DNA of 64,000 bases from Mycolicibacterium sp. MU0050 (GTDB lineage Bacteria; Actinomycetota; Actinomycetes; Mycobacteriales; Mycobacteriaceae): assembly GCF_963378085.1 (NCBI RefSeq), contig NZ_OY726395.1, positions 2,790,001-2,854,000 of the forward strand, given 5' to 3'. Below, piece by piece: positions 16,582-26,353 of the stretch (its first letter is position 1; each line of letters opens with the position of its first letter). Below the pieces are notes generated by a model. It saw only the letters and a program-made list of their open reading frames with translations. It searched no databases and was not told the origin of the DNA. Position numbers and translations under genes: made by a program.

Positions 16582-18018
16582 TCAGGGCATGAGCATGTTC
16601 TGCCAGGTGCGCTCCCCGTTGGGAGCCGGGGCCAGATTGCTCTGGGTGAAGGTCTTCCCGTCGGGCCCCACGTAGGTTCCGGTGGCGGGATCGTACTCGG
16701 CGAACGCCACCGGCGGAGCCGGGGCCGCCCGGCCCGCCGGGGAGGGCGTCAGCTGCGGAATATCCTGGCCGGACAGCGTCGCGTTGGGGTCCCCCTTCCA
16801 GTTGAACCCGTCGTTGAGCGGCACGTATTCTTCGTCGCTCTCACACATCTGCCACGTCGGGGCCCGCTTGCCCGGGCGCGTGACGCACGGGGTGTTACGG
16901 GCACCGCGCACGTTGAACCCCGAATCCTGGGGCGTGCGGCAGTACAGGTCGCCGGCGGGCCGGTCCGGGTAGTCCTCCAGTGATGGCACCCGCTGCTGGC
17001 GTGCCGGCAGGAAACCCGTGGTGCAGGGTGGTGGCAGGTTCACGTTCAGGTTGAAGCTCAGGAAGGCACCCGCGTAGTCCTGCTCGGTGTTTCGGTTGGC
17101 CACCCCGATCGCCTGCATGGCGGCCGCGCCCTGCGGTAGCAGGACCAGCAACTGTTCGATGCTGTCGCGGTAGGTGACCGCGACCTCGCCGACAGTGACC
17201 AGGTTCGCCAGCACGATCGGTAGCGTCGGCTGGACCCGGTCGAACAGTTGCCGCGCCTCGCCCAGCGCCGGCCCCCCGTCGTGCAAGATCCCCTGCAGCT
17301 CGGCGTCGGTGCCGCGGAGCTGCTCGGTGACGCCGGCCAGGTTGGCCGCCCAGGACCGCACCGCGTCGGAGGTCTCGGTCTGCGTATTCAGCACTGGCGC
17401 AGCGTGATCCAGTAGTGCCGTCCAGGCGTCCAGGTTCTCCTCGGCGTCGATGGCGACCGCGGCCGACCCCTTGACCAGGCGGGAGATTTCGGGCCCCAGC
17501 CCACCCACCGCAAGGTATGCCTCGTCGACCAGCGTCTTGAGGTTGTCCTGCGGCACCGCCGCCAACCCCACGTTGGTGGCGTCCAGCAGTGCGTTGATGT
17601 CCGGCGGCACCGACGTGCGCTCGGCGCTGATCACGTCACCGTCCTTCAGCTGCGGTCCCCCGTCGCTGCGGGGCAACAGGGTGATGAACTGTTCGCCGAC
17701 CGCGGTCTGGCTGTGCACCTCGGCATCGAGGTCTGCCGGAATCCTGGTGCTCGAGTCCAGTTGCAACTCTGCCCGGACCCCGCCGCCGGGGGCGAGGCTG
17801 ACCGACGTCACCTCGCCGACCGCGGTCCCGCGGTAGGTCACGTTTGCGCGTTCGTAGAGCCCCGCCGCCTGCGCCAGTTCGACGGTGACACGGTATTTTC
17901 CGATCCCGAACAGCAGACTGGGCAGTTTGATGTAGACCAGCATCAGCGAGGCGAAGGCCAGCGTCGATACCGTCCCGACGATCGCCAGCTGCGTCCAGAT
18001 CCTTCTGCTTATGCGCAT
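16582..18018 (-). CDS. mceF: Mce family protein MceF
   Basis: A 478-residue protein. One N-terminal membrane segment (residues ~11-32) precedes the MCE/MlaD domain (YRVTVELAQAAGLYERANVTYRG..VGEVTSV), a long helical region, and a Pro/Ala-rich tail ending in TWQNMLMP. Mce proteins form the substrate-binding/tunnel part of a lipid importer spanning the periplasm. It is the last gene of the operon, 1 nt after mceE, and runs toward the shared terminator. Six successive mce genes of this order identify it as the F subunit. A cytoplasmic MceG-type ATPase is not encoded in this window. Confidence 0.95.
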   Translation of the reverse strand: MRISRRIWTQLAIVGTVSTLAFASLMLVYIKLPSLLFGIGKYRVTVELAQAAGLYERANVTYRGTAVGEVTSVSLAPGGGVRAELQLDSSTRIPADLDAEVHSQTAVGEQFITLLPRSDGGPQLKDGDVISAERTSVPPDINALLDATNVGLAAVPQDNLKTLVDEAYLAVGGLGPEISRLVKGSAAVAIDAEENLDAWTALLDHAAPVLNTQTETSDAVRSWAANLAGVTEQLRGTDAELQGILHDGGPALGEARQLFDRVQPTLPIVLANLVTVGEVAVTYRDSIEQLLVLLPQGAAAMQAIGVANRNTEQDYAGAFLSFNLNVNLPPPCTTGFLPARQQRVPSLEDYPDRPAGDLYCRTPQDSGFNVRGARNTPCVTRPGKRAPTWQMCESDEEYVPLNDGFNWKGDPNATLSGQDIPQLTPSPAGRAAPAPPVAFAEYDPATGTYVGPDGKTFTQSNLAPAPNGERTWQNMLMP

Positions 18019-18019
18019 G

Positions 18020-19150
18020 TCAGCGGCCCTGGTCCAGTCGGTAGGGAACGATCAGTGGATTGCCGGCCGTGTAAGGGCTCGGCAGTTGTCCGATGGTGCG
18101 GCCCCATTGCAGCTCCAATTGGGTCAGGTCGCCCTCCCAGCGAGTGCCGGTGAAGAACGACGAGTCCAGCCGACTCAGCGTGAGGTCGATCACCGCGCTG
18201 AGGTTCGAGTAGTCGCCCCGTTGCCACTTGGTGATCGTCTCCTTCGGCCACGGGAAGGTCGAGTAGAAGCTCAGCGACCGGGTCAACGACGGGCCCGCGT
18301 CCGCCAGCGATTTCAGCACGGGGCCGAGCTGCTTGAGTTCCTTGACCAGGTTCTCCTTGGTCAGATCCACCGAGTCACCGGCCAATTCGCTGAACCGCCC
18401 CAGTTGATCCAGCGCATCGGTCAGGGTGTCGCGCTGATCCCGCAGCACCGTCAGCGCCTCCGGCAGCGTGCGCAGCGCGGTGTCGACGACGGGGCGCTGC
18501 TCGGCCACCAGACCCACGAGGGAATTGAGACTGTCGACGGCGCCGATGATCTCCTCCGTCTGATTCTCGCCGTGCTCGATGAACAGATCGACCTGTTCGA
18601 TGAGGCTGCGCAGGTCGTCCTCCCGGCCCGCGAAGGCGGTGCTCAGGGTCTGGGTGATGTCGTGGAGGTTGCCGATCCCGCCCTGGTTGAGCAGCAGCGA
18701 GACCGCGGCCAGCGCCTGCTCGGTGGACGGGTAGCGACTCCCCGACGCCAGCGGAATCAACGCCCCGTCCTGCAACCGCCCCGTGGGTGGCACGTCGGTG
18801 GGCGGCGCCAGCTCGATGTGCAACGAGCCGAGCAAGCTGGTTTGGCCCACGGCCGCAGTGGCGTTGGCCGGTAGCTCGACGTCCCCGTTGAGTCGCATCG
18901 TCACCAGCGCGTGCCAGTCCTGCAGCTCGATCTTCGTGACGTTGCCGACGGTGACGTCGCCGACCCGCACCCGAGAATTCCGCTCGATGTTGTCGACGTC
19001 GGGTAGCTGGGCCCGTACGGTGTAGGCCCCCGGCCCGCCTCCTTCGGTCCCGGGCAAGGGCAAGGTGTTGGCGCCCTGCCAGTCCGCACAGCCGGACGCC
19101 GCGAGCCCGATCGTCACCGCCAGCGTCGCGGTCATCGTCGATCGCCTCAT
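18020..19150 (-). CDS. mceE: Mce family lipoprotein MceE
   Basis: A 376-residue lipoprotein subunit of the Mce importer. The signal peptide ends in the lipobox LAASGC with Cys21 as the lipidation site, which is diagnostic for the E (LprK-like) position. The MCE domain follows (YTVRAQLPDVDNIERNSRVRVGDVTVGNVTKIEL), then a long alpha-helical part. ATG 19150 overlaps the mceD stop by 4 nt. The protein is expected to be anchored to the membrane and to assemble with the other five Mce subunits. Confidence 0.95.
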   Translation of the reverse strand: MRRSTMTATLAVTIGLAASGCADWQGANTLPLPGTEGGGPGAYTVRAQLPDVDNIERNSRVRVGDVTVGNVTKIELQDWHALVTMRLNGDVELPANATAAVGQTSLLGSLHIELAPPTDVPPTGRLQDGALIPLASGSRYPSTEQALAAVSLLLNQGGIGNLHDITQTLSTAFAGREDDLRSLIEQVDLFIEHGENQTEEIIGAVDSLNSLVGLVAEQRPVVDTALRTLPEALTVLRDQRDTLTDALDQLGRFSELAGDSVDLTKENLVKELKQLGPVLKSLADAGPSLTRSLSFYSTFPWPKETITKWQRGDYSNLSAVIDLTLSRLDSSFFTGTRWEGDLTQLELQWGRTIGQLPSPYTAGNPLIVPYRLDQGR

Positions 19151-20424
19151 GATCCACCCCCGGGCGGCAACATCAGGGACGCCAGCCCGGATACCGGCTG
19201 CTCCGTTGGCATTTCGGCGCCGTTCGGCGGCGCCTCGGCCGACGCGCCCGGCGGAATGTAGTCCGGCCGTAGCCAGTCCTCGCTGTAGGTCAGCTCGTTG
19301 GGGCGCGCCGCGGCCCCGACGAACAGGTTCTCGCCGATCGGCGGGAAGTTGTACTGGCGGTTCTTCACGATCGGTGCCAGGTACTGGGCGCAGAGTTTCG
19401 CCGACTGCTCGGCACCCAACCGCGAGGCCGCTTGAACGGCGCCACAGATGAATCCGATGGGGTCGGCGAAGTTGGTGATGACCAGTCCGCTGGACATGGT
19501 TGCCTGCGCCGGTTGATAGATGTTCAAGAAGTTCTGGAACACATTGGGTGTCAGATGCAGGGTCTGTTTGATGTCGTCGAGGCTGTCATGCAGGGCCTGA
19601 CTGACCGAGGCGAGTTTGTCGGTGGTGGTGCCGAGCGTCTCGCGGTTGTCCGCGACGAACTCGCCGACGTCGGCCACCACCGAGTTGACGTTGCGAACCG
19701 CCTGGGCCACCTCGTCCGGGTCGTTGGCGAGGAGCCCGGTGACCGACGCGATGTTCTGGTTGAGGTACCGCATCAGGTCCGTGCTGTTACTCAACGCCGA
19801 CACCAGGATCGACAGGCTCTCGACAGTGGAGAAGATGTCATCGCTGTGGTCGCCGAGCATCGAGAACGCCTGCGCCAGTTGCACGACGGCGTCACGGATG
19901 TTGGCACCCTCACCACGCACGTTGTTCGCCGCGGTGTTGATGTAGGCGCCCAGGGTGCTCACTCCCCCGGCCTCGGTGGGTTGCAGTGTCTCGGTGAGGC
20001 GTTCGAGTTGCTCACGGAAGTCGTCCCACTCCACCGGGACCGCGGTCCGATCCTCGGTGATGACCGCGCCATCTGCGAGCAGCGGACCGCCGGTGTAGGC
20101 GGGCGTCAGCTGGATGGCGCGGGCGGTCACCAACGACGGCGACAGGATCACCGCCTTCGCGTCGGCGGGCACCTGGTACCTGTCCGGATAGGAGAACCGG
20201 ATCTTGACCCGGGTCGGCTGCGCTTCGATGGACTCGATCCTGCCCACGGGGACACCGAGGATGCGAACCTCGTCACCGACGAAGATGCCGTTGCTGTTGG
20301 CGAAGTAGGCCTCGACGGTGATGCGCCGCAAGCCGTCCCCGGACCACGCGGTGAACAGCGCGGCAACCAGCACCGCGACCAGGACGACTGCGGTACCCAG
20401 CCGGTACTTGGTAGATGTGGTCAC
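19147..20424 (-). CDS. mceD: Mce family protein MceD
   Basis: A 425-residue Mce subunit with an N-terminal membrane helix (residues ~9-27), then the MCE domain (VEAYFANSNGIFVGDEVRILGVPVG) and an extended helical segment (VADNRETLGTTTDKLASVSQAL). The C-terminus is Pro/Gly-rich (SLMLPPGGGS). GTG 20424 overlaps the mceC stop by 4 nt. Role: part of the periplasm-spanning lipid channel. Confidence 0.95.
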   Translation of the reverse strand: MTTSTKYRLGTAVVLVAVLVAALFTAWSGDGLRRITVEAYFANSNGIFVGDEVRILGVPVGRIESIEAQPTRVKIRFSYPDRYQVPADAKAVILSPSLVTARAIQLTPAYTGGPLLADGAVITEDRTAVPVEWDDFREQLERLTETLQPTEAGGVSTLGAYINTAANNVRGEGANIRDAVVQLAQAFSMLGDHSDDIFSTVESLSILVSALSNSTDLMRYLNQNIASVTGLLANDPDEVAQAVRNVNSVVADVGEFVADNRETLGTTTDKLASVSQALHDSLDDIKQTLHLTPNVFQNFLNIYQPAQATMSSGLVITNFADPIGFICGAVQAASRLGAEQSAKLCAQYLAPIVKNRQYNFPPIGENLFVGAAARPNELTYSEDWLRPDYIPPGASAEAPPNGAEMPTEQPVSGLASLMLPPGGGS

Positions 20425-21731
20425 GGTGTCTCCTTCCCTGACGGTGCTACCTCATCGGGTGCCGGCACGAGGACCGGGCTCGGCGTGGGTTGCGGGCTCG
20501 ACGCCAGCTCCGGTGCAGCTTCGGCAGGCGGGCCGGGAGGTGGCCCGCCGGGTGCGGGCGCCGGCGGCGGTTCGCGATAGGGGTACCGCGGATCACCCGG
20601 ATTACCGGTGATCGCGTCGGGAAGCGTCATCTTCGGCTCCCCGCCCTGGCCGGTGCGGGGGTAGGGCACCGGCAACGCGGGGGTGGCGGGCTGCCCCGTC
20701 GGCGGATCCGTGCGCTCTGAGGGCAACAGCACGCTCGGGTCCAACCCGAGATCCGAGAACGCGGCGTCAACGAACGGCTGCACGAACTGCCCGGGCAGCA
20801 AGTTGGCGATATAGGCCGAGAAGAACGGCGCGGTGGACACCGATTCACCCAGCGACATCGCGTAGGAGTTGAGCCGCTTGATCGACTCCTGCACATCCTC
20901 TTTGCGGTTGTCGACGATTGCCAGCACGCCGTTGAGCTTCTCCAGCGCCGGCCGCAGGGTCTGCCGGTTCTCGGTGATGAAGCCGTCGATCTGCTCGGCC
21001 ACCGCCGCGATGCTTCCGGAGATGCGATCCAGCGCCTGGCTCTGCGCGCGCAGCGCCACCAGCAGCGCGTTGCTGTCGGCGATCAGGTCGACCACCTCGC
21101 CGGTGCGTTCCGCCAACACCGTGGTCGCCTTGTTGGCGTTGCGCAACAGGTTACGGAGTTGGTCGTCGCGCTTGTTGAGCACTTCGGCGAACCGCGACAC
21201 CCCCTCGACGGCGATCTTGAGGTCCGGCGGCGAATCCTGGAAGGTCTGCGCCAGCACCCGCAACGAATCTGAGAGCTGATCGGTGTCCAGTCCGCTGATC
21301 GCGGTGGTGAGGTCACCGAGCGCCTCGGGCAGGTCATACGGTGCGCGGGTGCGCTCCAACGGGATGGGGCCGTCGAGGGGCTCGTCGCCGCGCGGCGTGA
21401 TCTCGAGGACCTTGGCGCCGAGGATGGTCTGGGTTTTGATGGCTGCTTCGGTGCGGTCGCCGAGCTGAACGTCGGGGGCGACGCGGAATCGCACCCACAC
21501 CCGGGGCCCGTCCAGTTCGATCGCCGATACCGAGCCGATCTTGAGCCCGGACACCTGGACATCGGCACCAGCGGTGATGCCACCGGCCTCGCTGAAGTAG
21601 CCCGAGTAGTCATTGCCCTGGTTGAAGAACGGCAGCTTGTCGTACTGCAGCGCGCCGACGGCGAGCGCTGCGATCGCGATGATGCCAACGGTGCCGACCG
21701 CCAACGGGTTTCGTCTCAGCGATGGTTTCAT
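20421..21731 (-). CDS. mceC: Mce family protein MceC
   Basis: A 436-residue Mce subunit. The N-terminus MKPSLRRNPLAVG leads into a membrane helix (to about residue 30), then the MCE domain (YSGYFSEAGGITAGADVQVSGLKIGSV) and helices. The last ~75 residues are strongly proline-rich, probably extended through the cell wall. ATG 21731 is set by the 4-nt ATGA overlap with the mceB stop; the frame is open further upstream inside mceB without similarity. Confidence 0.94.
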   Translation of the reverse strand: MKPSLRRNPLAVGTVGIIAIAALAVGALQYDKLPFFNQGNDYSGYFSEAGGITAGADVQVSGLKIGSVSAIELDGPRVWVRFRVAPDVQLGDRTEAAIKTQTILGAKVLEITPRGDEPLDGPIPLERTRAPYDLPEALGDLTTAISGLDTDQLSDSLRVLAQTFQDSPPDLKIAVEGVSRFAEVLNKRDDQLRNLLRNANKATTVLAERTGEVVDLIADSNALLVALRAQSQALDRISGSIAAVAEQIDGFITENRQTLRPALEKLNGVLAIVDNRKEDVQESIKRLNSYAMSLGESVSTAPFFSAYIANLLPGQFVQPFVDAAFSDLGLDPSVLLPSERTDPPTGQPATPALPVPYPRTGQGGEPKMTLPDAITGNPGDPRYPYREPPPAPAPGGPPPGPPAEAAPELASSPQPTPSPVLVPAPDEVAPSGKETP

Positions 21732-22756
21732 TTCGGCGCACACCTCCCGGTGCTCTGGCCGGCGACCTTGACGAAGACCGGTTGGCCACCTTTGCCGTTC
21801 AATTTCAGGACGATGTCGCACAAATAGAAGCTGAAGAAGTCGCCATACAAGCCCTGACGCCCCAGCGCCTGGTACGCCTCGGGCAGCGTGTCCAGCAGCT
21901 CGTCGACGTACTCGTGGTCGGCAACAACCAACCCGGCGGTGCGGTCCGTCTCCGCGACCACCGTCTGCAACGGGGGCCGGGCCTGCCGGAGCAGATCCGC
22001 AATGGAGCCGGCCGCGGAGTCTGCGTGCCCGACCGCCGCACTGATGTCGGACTTGCGGGCTGCCAAGCCGTCGACGAGTTCGGCCAACGCCGCAACGCCT
22101 TGGTCGAATTTCTCGCTCTGATCGCCGAACGCCCCGAGCACCGAATGCAGGTTCGCGATGACCTGTCCGATGAGTTCGTCGCGGTCCGCCAGCGTGTTCG
22201 TCAGCGCGGCGGTGTGTGACAACAGGGAGTTGATCGTGGTGCCCTGCCCCTGGAACGCGTGGATCAGCTGCCCGCTCAGGGCGTTGACCTGATCGGGATC
22301 CAAGGCCCGGAACAGCGGGCGGAATCCCCCGACCAGCGCGTCGAGATCCAGGGCCGGTGCGGTCTGCGCCAGCGGGATCGTGGCACCCGGCGCCAACTGC
22401 CCGGTGCCGCCCGGCCCTTCTTCCAGGCCCAGATACCGTCCGCCGATCAGGTCGTCGTACCGGATGACCGCACGGCTGCCTTCGGTCAGTACCACCGCGT
22501 CGCTGGCCGTGAATTGCACGGTCAGCGTGGAATCCGGCTGCAAGGTAATGGCTTTCACCTTGCCCACCTCGACGCCGGCGACCCGCACGAAGTCACCGGC
22601 CGCCAGCCCGGTGACGTTGCTGAACTCGGCGGAATAGTGCTTTTCCTCCACGAAACGCAACTCGGCGAACACGGCGAACATGGCGAACAGCGCGATCAGG
22701 CAGATCGACAGGAACACGGCGAGACGCCAAACTATCTGGCGCATATCTACTCTCAT
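21728..22756 (-). CDS. mceB: Mce family protein MceB
   Basis: A 342-residue Mce subunit. A membrane helix lies near residues 10-30, the MCE domain (YSAEFSNVTGLAAGDFVRVAGVEVGKV) follows, then a coiled helical part. The C-terminus FYLCDIVLKLNGKGGQPVFVKV matches the MceB signature. ATG 22756 (MRVDMRQIVWRLA) is used; ATG 22744 four codons later, preceded by GAGAG, is an alternative. Sixteen nt separate it from mceA, the largest gap within the operon. Confidence 0.93.
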   Translation of the reverse strand: MRVDMRQIVWRLAVFLSICLIALFAMFAVFAELRFVEEKHYSAEFSNVTGLAAGDFVRVAGVEVGKVKAITLQPDSTLTVQFTASDAVVLTEGSRAVIRYDDLIGGRYLGLEEGPGGTGQLAPGATIPLAQTAPALDLDALVGGFRPLFRALDPDQVNALSGQLIHAFQGQGTTINSLLSHTAALTNTLADRDELIGQVIANLHSVLGAFGDQSEKFDQGVAALAELVDGLAARKSDISAAVGHADSAAGSIADLLRQARPPLQTVVAETDRTAGLVVADHEYVDELLDTLPEAYQALGRQGLYGDFFSFYLCDIVLKLNGKGGQPVFVKVAGQSTGRCAPK

Positions 22757-22772
22757 CGCAGCGACGATTCCT

Positions 22773-24170
22773 TCACTGGGGTGCCGGCGGGTTGAACGGT
22801 TCGCTCCCGGGCGGAGGCGGGCCCGGCTCCCGGGGCTGCCCGGGTGGCGGCGCCGGCGGCAGGCCCGGCCACAGCGGGGTGCCGTCGGGGGCGTACAGCT
22901 GTGCGCCGTAGGCCGGGGCGCCCGGGTAGGGAATGGGGCCCGGCGCGGGGGGCCCGTGGTAGCGGATGCTCGGCGGTTCGGGAACACCGCGCGTCGTCGG
23001 GAAGTAGTTGGCGTATCCGGGGATCCCGATCCCGGGATTGGGCCGGATGTCGAGCCCGGTACCCCAGCCGGTGTTGGTGACCAGCTGACGATGCGGGAAG
23101 TTGTTGTCGACGATGGGCAACGATCCGCAACCCGGTTGCCCGCCCGGACCGCCCTTGGCACCCACGATCGGGAGATGTTGCGGATAGCGGTAAGGATCGT
23201 CGCCGAGCAGCAGCGCGACGTCGGTGGAGATGGACTTTCCGTTGATCCCCCCGGTGACGTCGTAGCCACCGTTCTCCAGGAACCAGTGTCCGCCCACCAG
23301 CATGCAGGTCAGTTGGGGGTCGTACTTGTGCACCAGTCGGGTGGTGGGTTCGAGCACGTTGACCGCGTTGACCAGGTTGTCCTTGTTGGGGCCGACCAGT
23401 TCGGCACCGCTGCGCGACATTCCGGCCAGATTCACCAGCAGGTTGTCGAGCGCAGCGGCGTTGTCACTGATGGTCGTCGAGGTGGTACTCGACGCATCCA
23501 GCACACGGAGGATGTCCGCCGCCGCGGCGCTGTAGGTGTCGCTGAAGCCTTCGACCGCGCGCCAATCCTCGCGGATGGTCTCGCTGAGCGGATTGAGTTC
23601 CAGCAGCACGTTGTTGGCGGCGGTCGTCGCGCGCCCCAAGGTAGCTCCCTGCCCCCGCAGGCCTTCCGCCACCGCGGACAGCACGCCGTTGAGCTTGACC
23701 GGGTCGACTTGCTTGAGCACGTCGGTGAGGTTCTGGAACACCGTGTTGACCTCGGTGCTGACGTTCTGGGCCGGGATCACCGCACCAGCACCCAGCGGGT
23801 GGCCGGCCGGATCGTCCGGATACACCAGGTCGACGTACTTGGCACCGAAGGCGGTGGTCGCCTTGATCTGTGCGGTCACGTTGGCGGGGATGAATTCCGC
23901 CTGCCGAGGATCGATATCCAGTCTGAGCTCGACCGGTTGTGCGCCGCCCTCGACGGCGCTGACCGTGCCAATCTGGATCCCGGACATCTTCACCTTGGCG
24001 CCGGACTCGAGTACCAGACCCGAGCGGTCCGAGGTGACGGTGACCGACATCCGCGGGGTGAAGGAACGGGTGAACAGCGCCCAGGTCCCGACAATCATGC
24101 CGAGGATGACTGCGAAGAGGACCAAGGTCCACCACGCTGGGTGTAGTGCTCGATCATGTCGTGATTCCAT
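22773..24170 (-). CDS. mceA: Mce family protein MceA
   Basis: A 465-residue first Mce subunit. A membrane helix (LVLFAVILGMIVGTWALF, residues ~16-33) precedes the MCE domain (MSVTVTSDRSGLVLESGAKVKMSGIQIGTV). A long helical region carries STEVNTVFQNLTDVLKQVDP, and a conserved MceA block (DPQLTCMLVGG, then GLDIRPNPGIGI) follows. The final ~65 residues are extremely Pro/Gly-rich. ATG 24170 lies 3 nt after the yrbEB stop. This subunit usually defines substrate class in a Mce system, but which known mce lineage it belongs to cannot be decided by eye. Confidence 0.95.
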   Translation of the reverse strand: MESRHDRALHPAWWTLVLFAVILGMIVGTWALFTRSFTPRMSVTVTSDRSGLVLESGAKVKMSGIQIGTVSAVEGGAQPVELRLDIDPRQAEFIPANVTAQIKATTAFGAKYVDLVYPDDPAGHPLGAGAVIPAQNVSTEVNTVFQNLTDVLKQVDPVKLNGVLSAVAEGLRGQGATLGRATTAANNVLLELNPLSETIREDWRAVEGFSDTYSAAAADILRVLDASSTTSTTISDNAAALDNLLVNLAGMSRSGAELVGPNKDNLVNAVNVLEPTTRLVHKYDPQLTCMLVGGHWFLENGGYDVTGGINGKSISTDVALLLGDDPYRYPQHLPIVGAKGGPGGQPGCGSLPIVDNNFPHRQLVTNTGWGTGLDIRPNPGIGIPGYANYFPTTRGVPEPPSIRYHGPPAPGPIPYPGAPAYGAQLYAPDGTPLWPGLPPAPPPGQPREPGPPPPGSEPFNPPAPQ

Positions 24171-24173
24171 GGG

Positions 24174-25058
24174 CTACCCCGCGAGGTTGAAGTTGCCGGA
24201 TTCGCCGTAGATGGCCAGGGAGACAAGCAGTGTCACGAAAGCCGAGACCACCAGCGATGCGCGCACCGCCCGGCCCACGGCCTCCCCCACCCCGGCGGGA
24301 CCGCCGGAAGCGGTGAAGCCGTAGTAGGTGTGGACCAACATCACCACCACCGCGATGCTGATGGCCTGGATGAACGACCAGATCAGATCGACGGGGTTGA
24401 GGAAGGTGTTGAAATAGTGGTCGTAGACGCCGGTGGATTGACCGTAGAAGACCGTGGTGCCGACGCGGGCGGCGACGAAGGCCACCTGGACGGCGATGCA
24501 GTACAGCGGAATCACCACGAGCACACCGGCCAACACCCGGGTGGAGGCCAGATAGGCGATGGACCGGATCCCCATCACCTCAAGGGCGTCGATCTCCTCG
24601 TTGATGCGCATTGCGCCGAGTTGTGCGGTGGCACCGGCACCGACGGTGGCGGCCAACCCGATACCCGCCACCAGCGGTGAGGTGATCCGGACGTTGAGAA
24701 AGGCCGAAGTGAAGCCGGCCAGGGCCTCCACCCCGACGTCTGCCAACTGGTTATAGGCCTGCACGGCGATCCACGCACCGGCCGACAAGGTCAGGAACCC
24801 GACGATGACGAGCGTGCCGCCGATGATCGCCAGCGCCCCGATGCCGAGGCTCATCTGCGCGACCAGGCGCAGCAGTTCGACCTTGTAGTTGGTCAACGCA
24901 TCCCCGACACCCCGGATCGTGAGCCCGTAGAACTGCGTTTGCAACCCCAACCGGTTCCAGCCCTGCACCCAGCCGGACACCGTCCGACGAGCCCTGGGGA
25001 ACTGGGCGCTCGGCCCCGCTGCGGGCCCTGCGGTGGGGGTGGTCGCGGTGGACGTCAT
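24174..25058 (-). CDS. yrbEB: YrbE-type permease subunit B (MlaE family)
   Basis: A 294-residue integral membrane protein of the MlaE/YrbE permease family, half of the transmembrane channel under the Mce tunnel. Several hydrophobic helices are visible (for example ALAIIGGTLVIVGFLTLSAG and VLAGVLVVIPLYCIAVQVAFV). The MlaE signature lies in TVGAGATAQLGAMRINEEIDALEVMGI near residues 130-160. ATG 25058 is fixed by a 4-nt ATGA overlap with the yrbEA stop; the open frame upstream of it is inside yrbEA. Confidence 0.95.
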   Translation of the reverse strand: MTSTATTPTAGPAAGPSAQFPRARRTVSGWVQGWNRLGLQTQFYGLTIRGVGDALTNYKVELLRLVAQMSLGIGALAIIGGTLVIVGFLTLSAGAWIAVQAYNQLADVGVEALAGFTSAFLNVRITSPLVAGIGLAATVGAGATAQLGAMRINEEIDALEVMGIRSIAYLASTRVLAGVLVVIPLYCIAVQVAFVAARVGTTVFYGQSTGVYDHYFNTFLNPVDLIWSFIQAISIAVVVMLVHTYYGFTASGGPAGVGEAVGRAVRASLVVSAFVTLLVSLAIYGESGNFNLAG

Positions 25059-25822
25059 AGCGTCACCTTCACCGCGACGGCGGTCGCCACCACGTTGATG
25101 ACGAACAGCGACATGAAGGAGTACACCACCGTTTCGTTGACGGCGTTCCCGACGCCTGCCGGACCGCCGCCGACCGAGATGCCCTTGTAGCAGGCGATCA
25201 GTGCGGCGGCCAGACCGAAGATCGAGGCCTTGACCAGGCACACGATGACCTCCGGAAGCCCGATCAACAGCGTCATTCCGGCGACGAAGGCACCCGGAGT
25301 GACATTCTGGACGTACACCGAGAAGAGAAAGCCTCCGAAGATTCCCACGATGGTGACCACCGAGGCCAACAAGAACGAAACAAGGGTTGCAGCAAGGACT
25401 CTCGGAACCACCAATGCTTGTATCGGATCGATGCCGAGCACCCGCATCGCATCGAGTTCCTCCCGGATGGTGCGGGATCCGAGGTCTGCGCACATCGCGG
25501 TGGCGCCGGCGCCGGCGATCACCAGCACCGTCACGATCGGGCCGATCTGGGTGACCGCGCCGAGCGCCGCCCCGGTTCCCGAGAAGTCGGCGGCTCCGAT
25601 CTCGACGAACAAGATGTTGAGGGTAAAGACGGTCAACACCGTGAACGGCAGGGCGAGCATTATGGTCGGCAGAATGGAAACCCTTGCCACAAACCAGGTT
25701 TGAGCCAGAAACTCACGCCACGCGAACGGCGGCCTGAAGATCAACCGCAGCGTGTCGGCCGACATCAGGAAGAAGTCGCCGACGGCCCGGACCGGCCTGG
25801 CGGCTGCTTGCGCAACACTCAC
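25055..25822 (-). CDS. yrbEA: YrbE-type permease subunit A (MlaE family)
   Basis: A 255-residue membrane permease, first gene of the Mce importer operon. The MlaE-family loop GAGATAMCADLGSRTIREELDAMRVLGIDP is present, with five or so hydrophobic helices. GTG 25822 gives the usual YrbEA length; an in-frame GTG at 25888 would add 22 residues. A 24-bp palindrome lies about 100 nt upstream of GTG 25822, identical in its arms to that before the tetR gene at 35574. The operon is thus probably controlled by that TetR (inference). Confidence 0.92.
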   Translation of the reverse strand: MSVAQAAARPVRAVGDFFLMSADTLRLIFRPPFAWREFLAQTWFVARVSILPTIMLALPFTVLTVFTLNILFVEIGAADFSGTGAALGAVTQIGPIVTVLVIAGAGATAMCADLGSRTIREELDAMRVLGIDPIQALVVPRVLAATLVSFLLASVVTIVGIFGGFLFSVYVQNVTPGAFVAGMTLLIGLPEVIVCLVKASIFGLAAALIACYKGISVGGGPAGVGNAVNETVVYSFMSLFVINVVATAVAVKVTL

Positions 25823-25924
25823 AGCTGAACCACATCCCCTCCCAGCAGCCAGTATCGAATGTCGAGATTTCCGCGCTCCGCTGCACACCGCAGGTCGACC
25901 ACGTGCTTCCCGCCTTTCAGAGGC

Positions 25925-25948
25925 ACTTTACCGGCCAGCCGGTAAAGT
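25925..25948. promoter_or_regulatory. 24-bp palindromic operator upstream of the yrbE-mce operon
   Basis: Arms ACTTTACCGGC (25925-25935) and GCCGGTAAAGT (25938-25948) are exact reverse complements around a 2-bp spacer CA. The same two arms, with spacer CG, occur at 35593-35616 before the cluster-2 tetR. On the minus strand the downstream arm contains TAAAGT, a plausible -10 hexamer, so binding would block transcription of yrbEA. The most likely ligand is the TetR encoded at 34960-35574 (inference). Confidence 0.75.
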
Positions 25949-26070
25949 AGATCGAACGTAAGCTGTGTCACATCGCATGTCAAGGGCCGCTTTCCCGGTT
26001 CGGAAAATCCACCCGCTTCGAACAAGAGCCCGCCACTCGACCGCCACATGCGCTCGCAATTACTTAACCA

Positions 26071-26082
26071 GTTGGTAAGGAT
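26071..26082 (+). promoter_or_regulatory. Candidate operator motif, copy 4 (GTTGGTAAGGAT)
   Basis: GTTGGTAAGGAT shares TGGTAAGG with the sites before the cluster-1 thiolase and SDR. It is flanked on the left by TTAACCA, giving an imperfect dyad (ACCA, two bases, TGGT). It lies about 250 nt upstream of yrbEA in a stretch without genes. A link to the TetR at 14234 would put the mce operon under a second regulator (inference). Confidence 0.38.
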
Positions 26083-26353
26083 AAATGCGGACAGTAGCGA
26101 CCGAATGATCCACTGTCAAGGATTGGTCAACCCAGCCCCGCGGCCGTCATGGCGACCCACAGCGCATGCACGCACCCGCGGCCCGGCCAGCGGCCTATTG
26201 CGTTAAACCACGCCATGCGGCCGTAACAGCATGAAGCGCCACGGCTTTCACCCGCCGGCCACCGGCGGGCACAGGTGGGCTGCGCGGCGGCGCCCAGTCG
26301 AGCCACCGGGCGCCCGAGGACCACCGTCGCCACCGCGGCGCCATTCCTGACCA

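Noticed and set aside
22680..24146. A 488-codon plus-strand frame opposite mceA
   Set aside because: No similarity to any family and it overlaps a confident mce gene in a compact operon.
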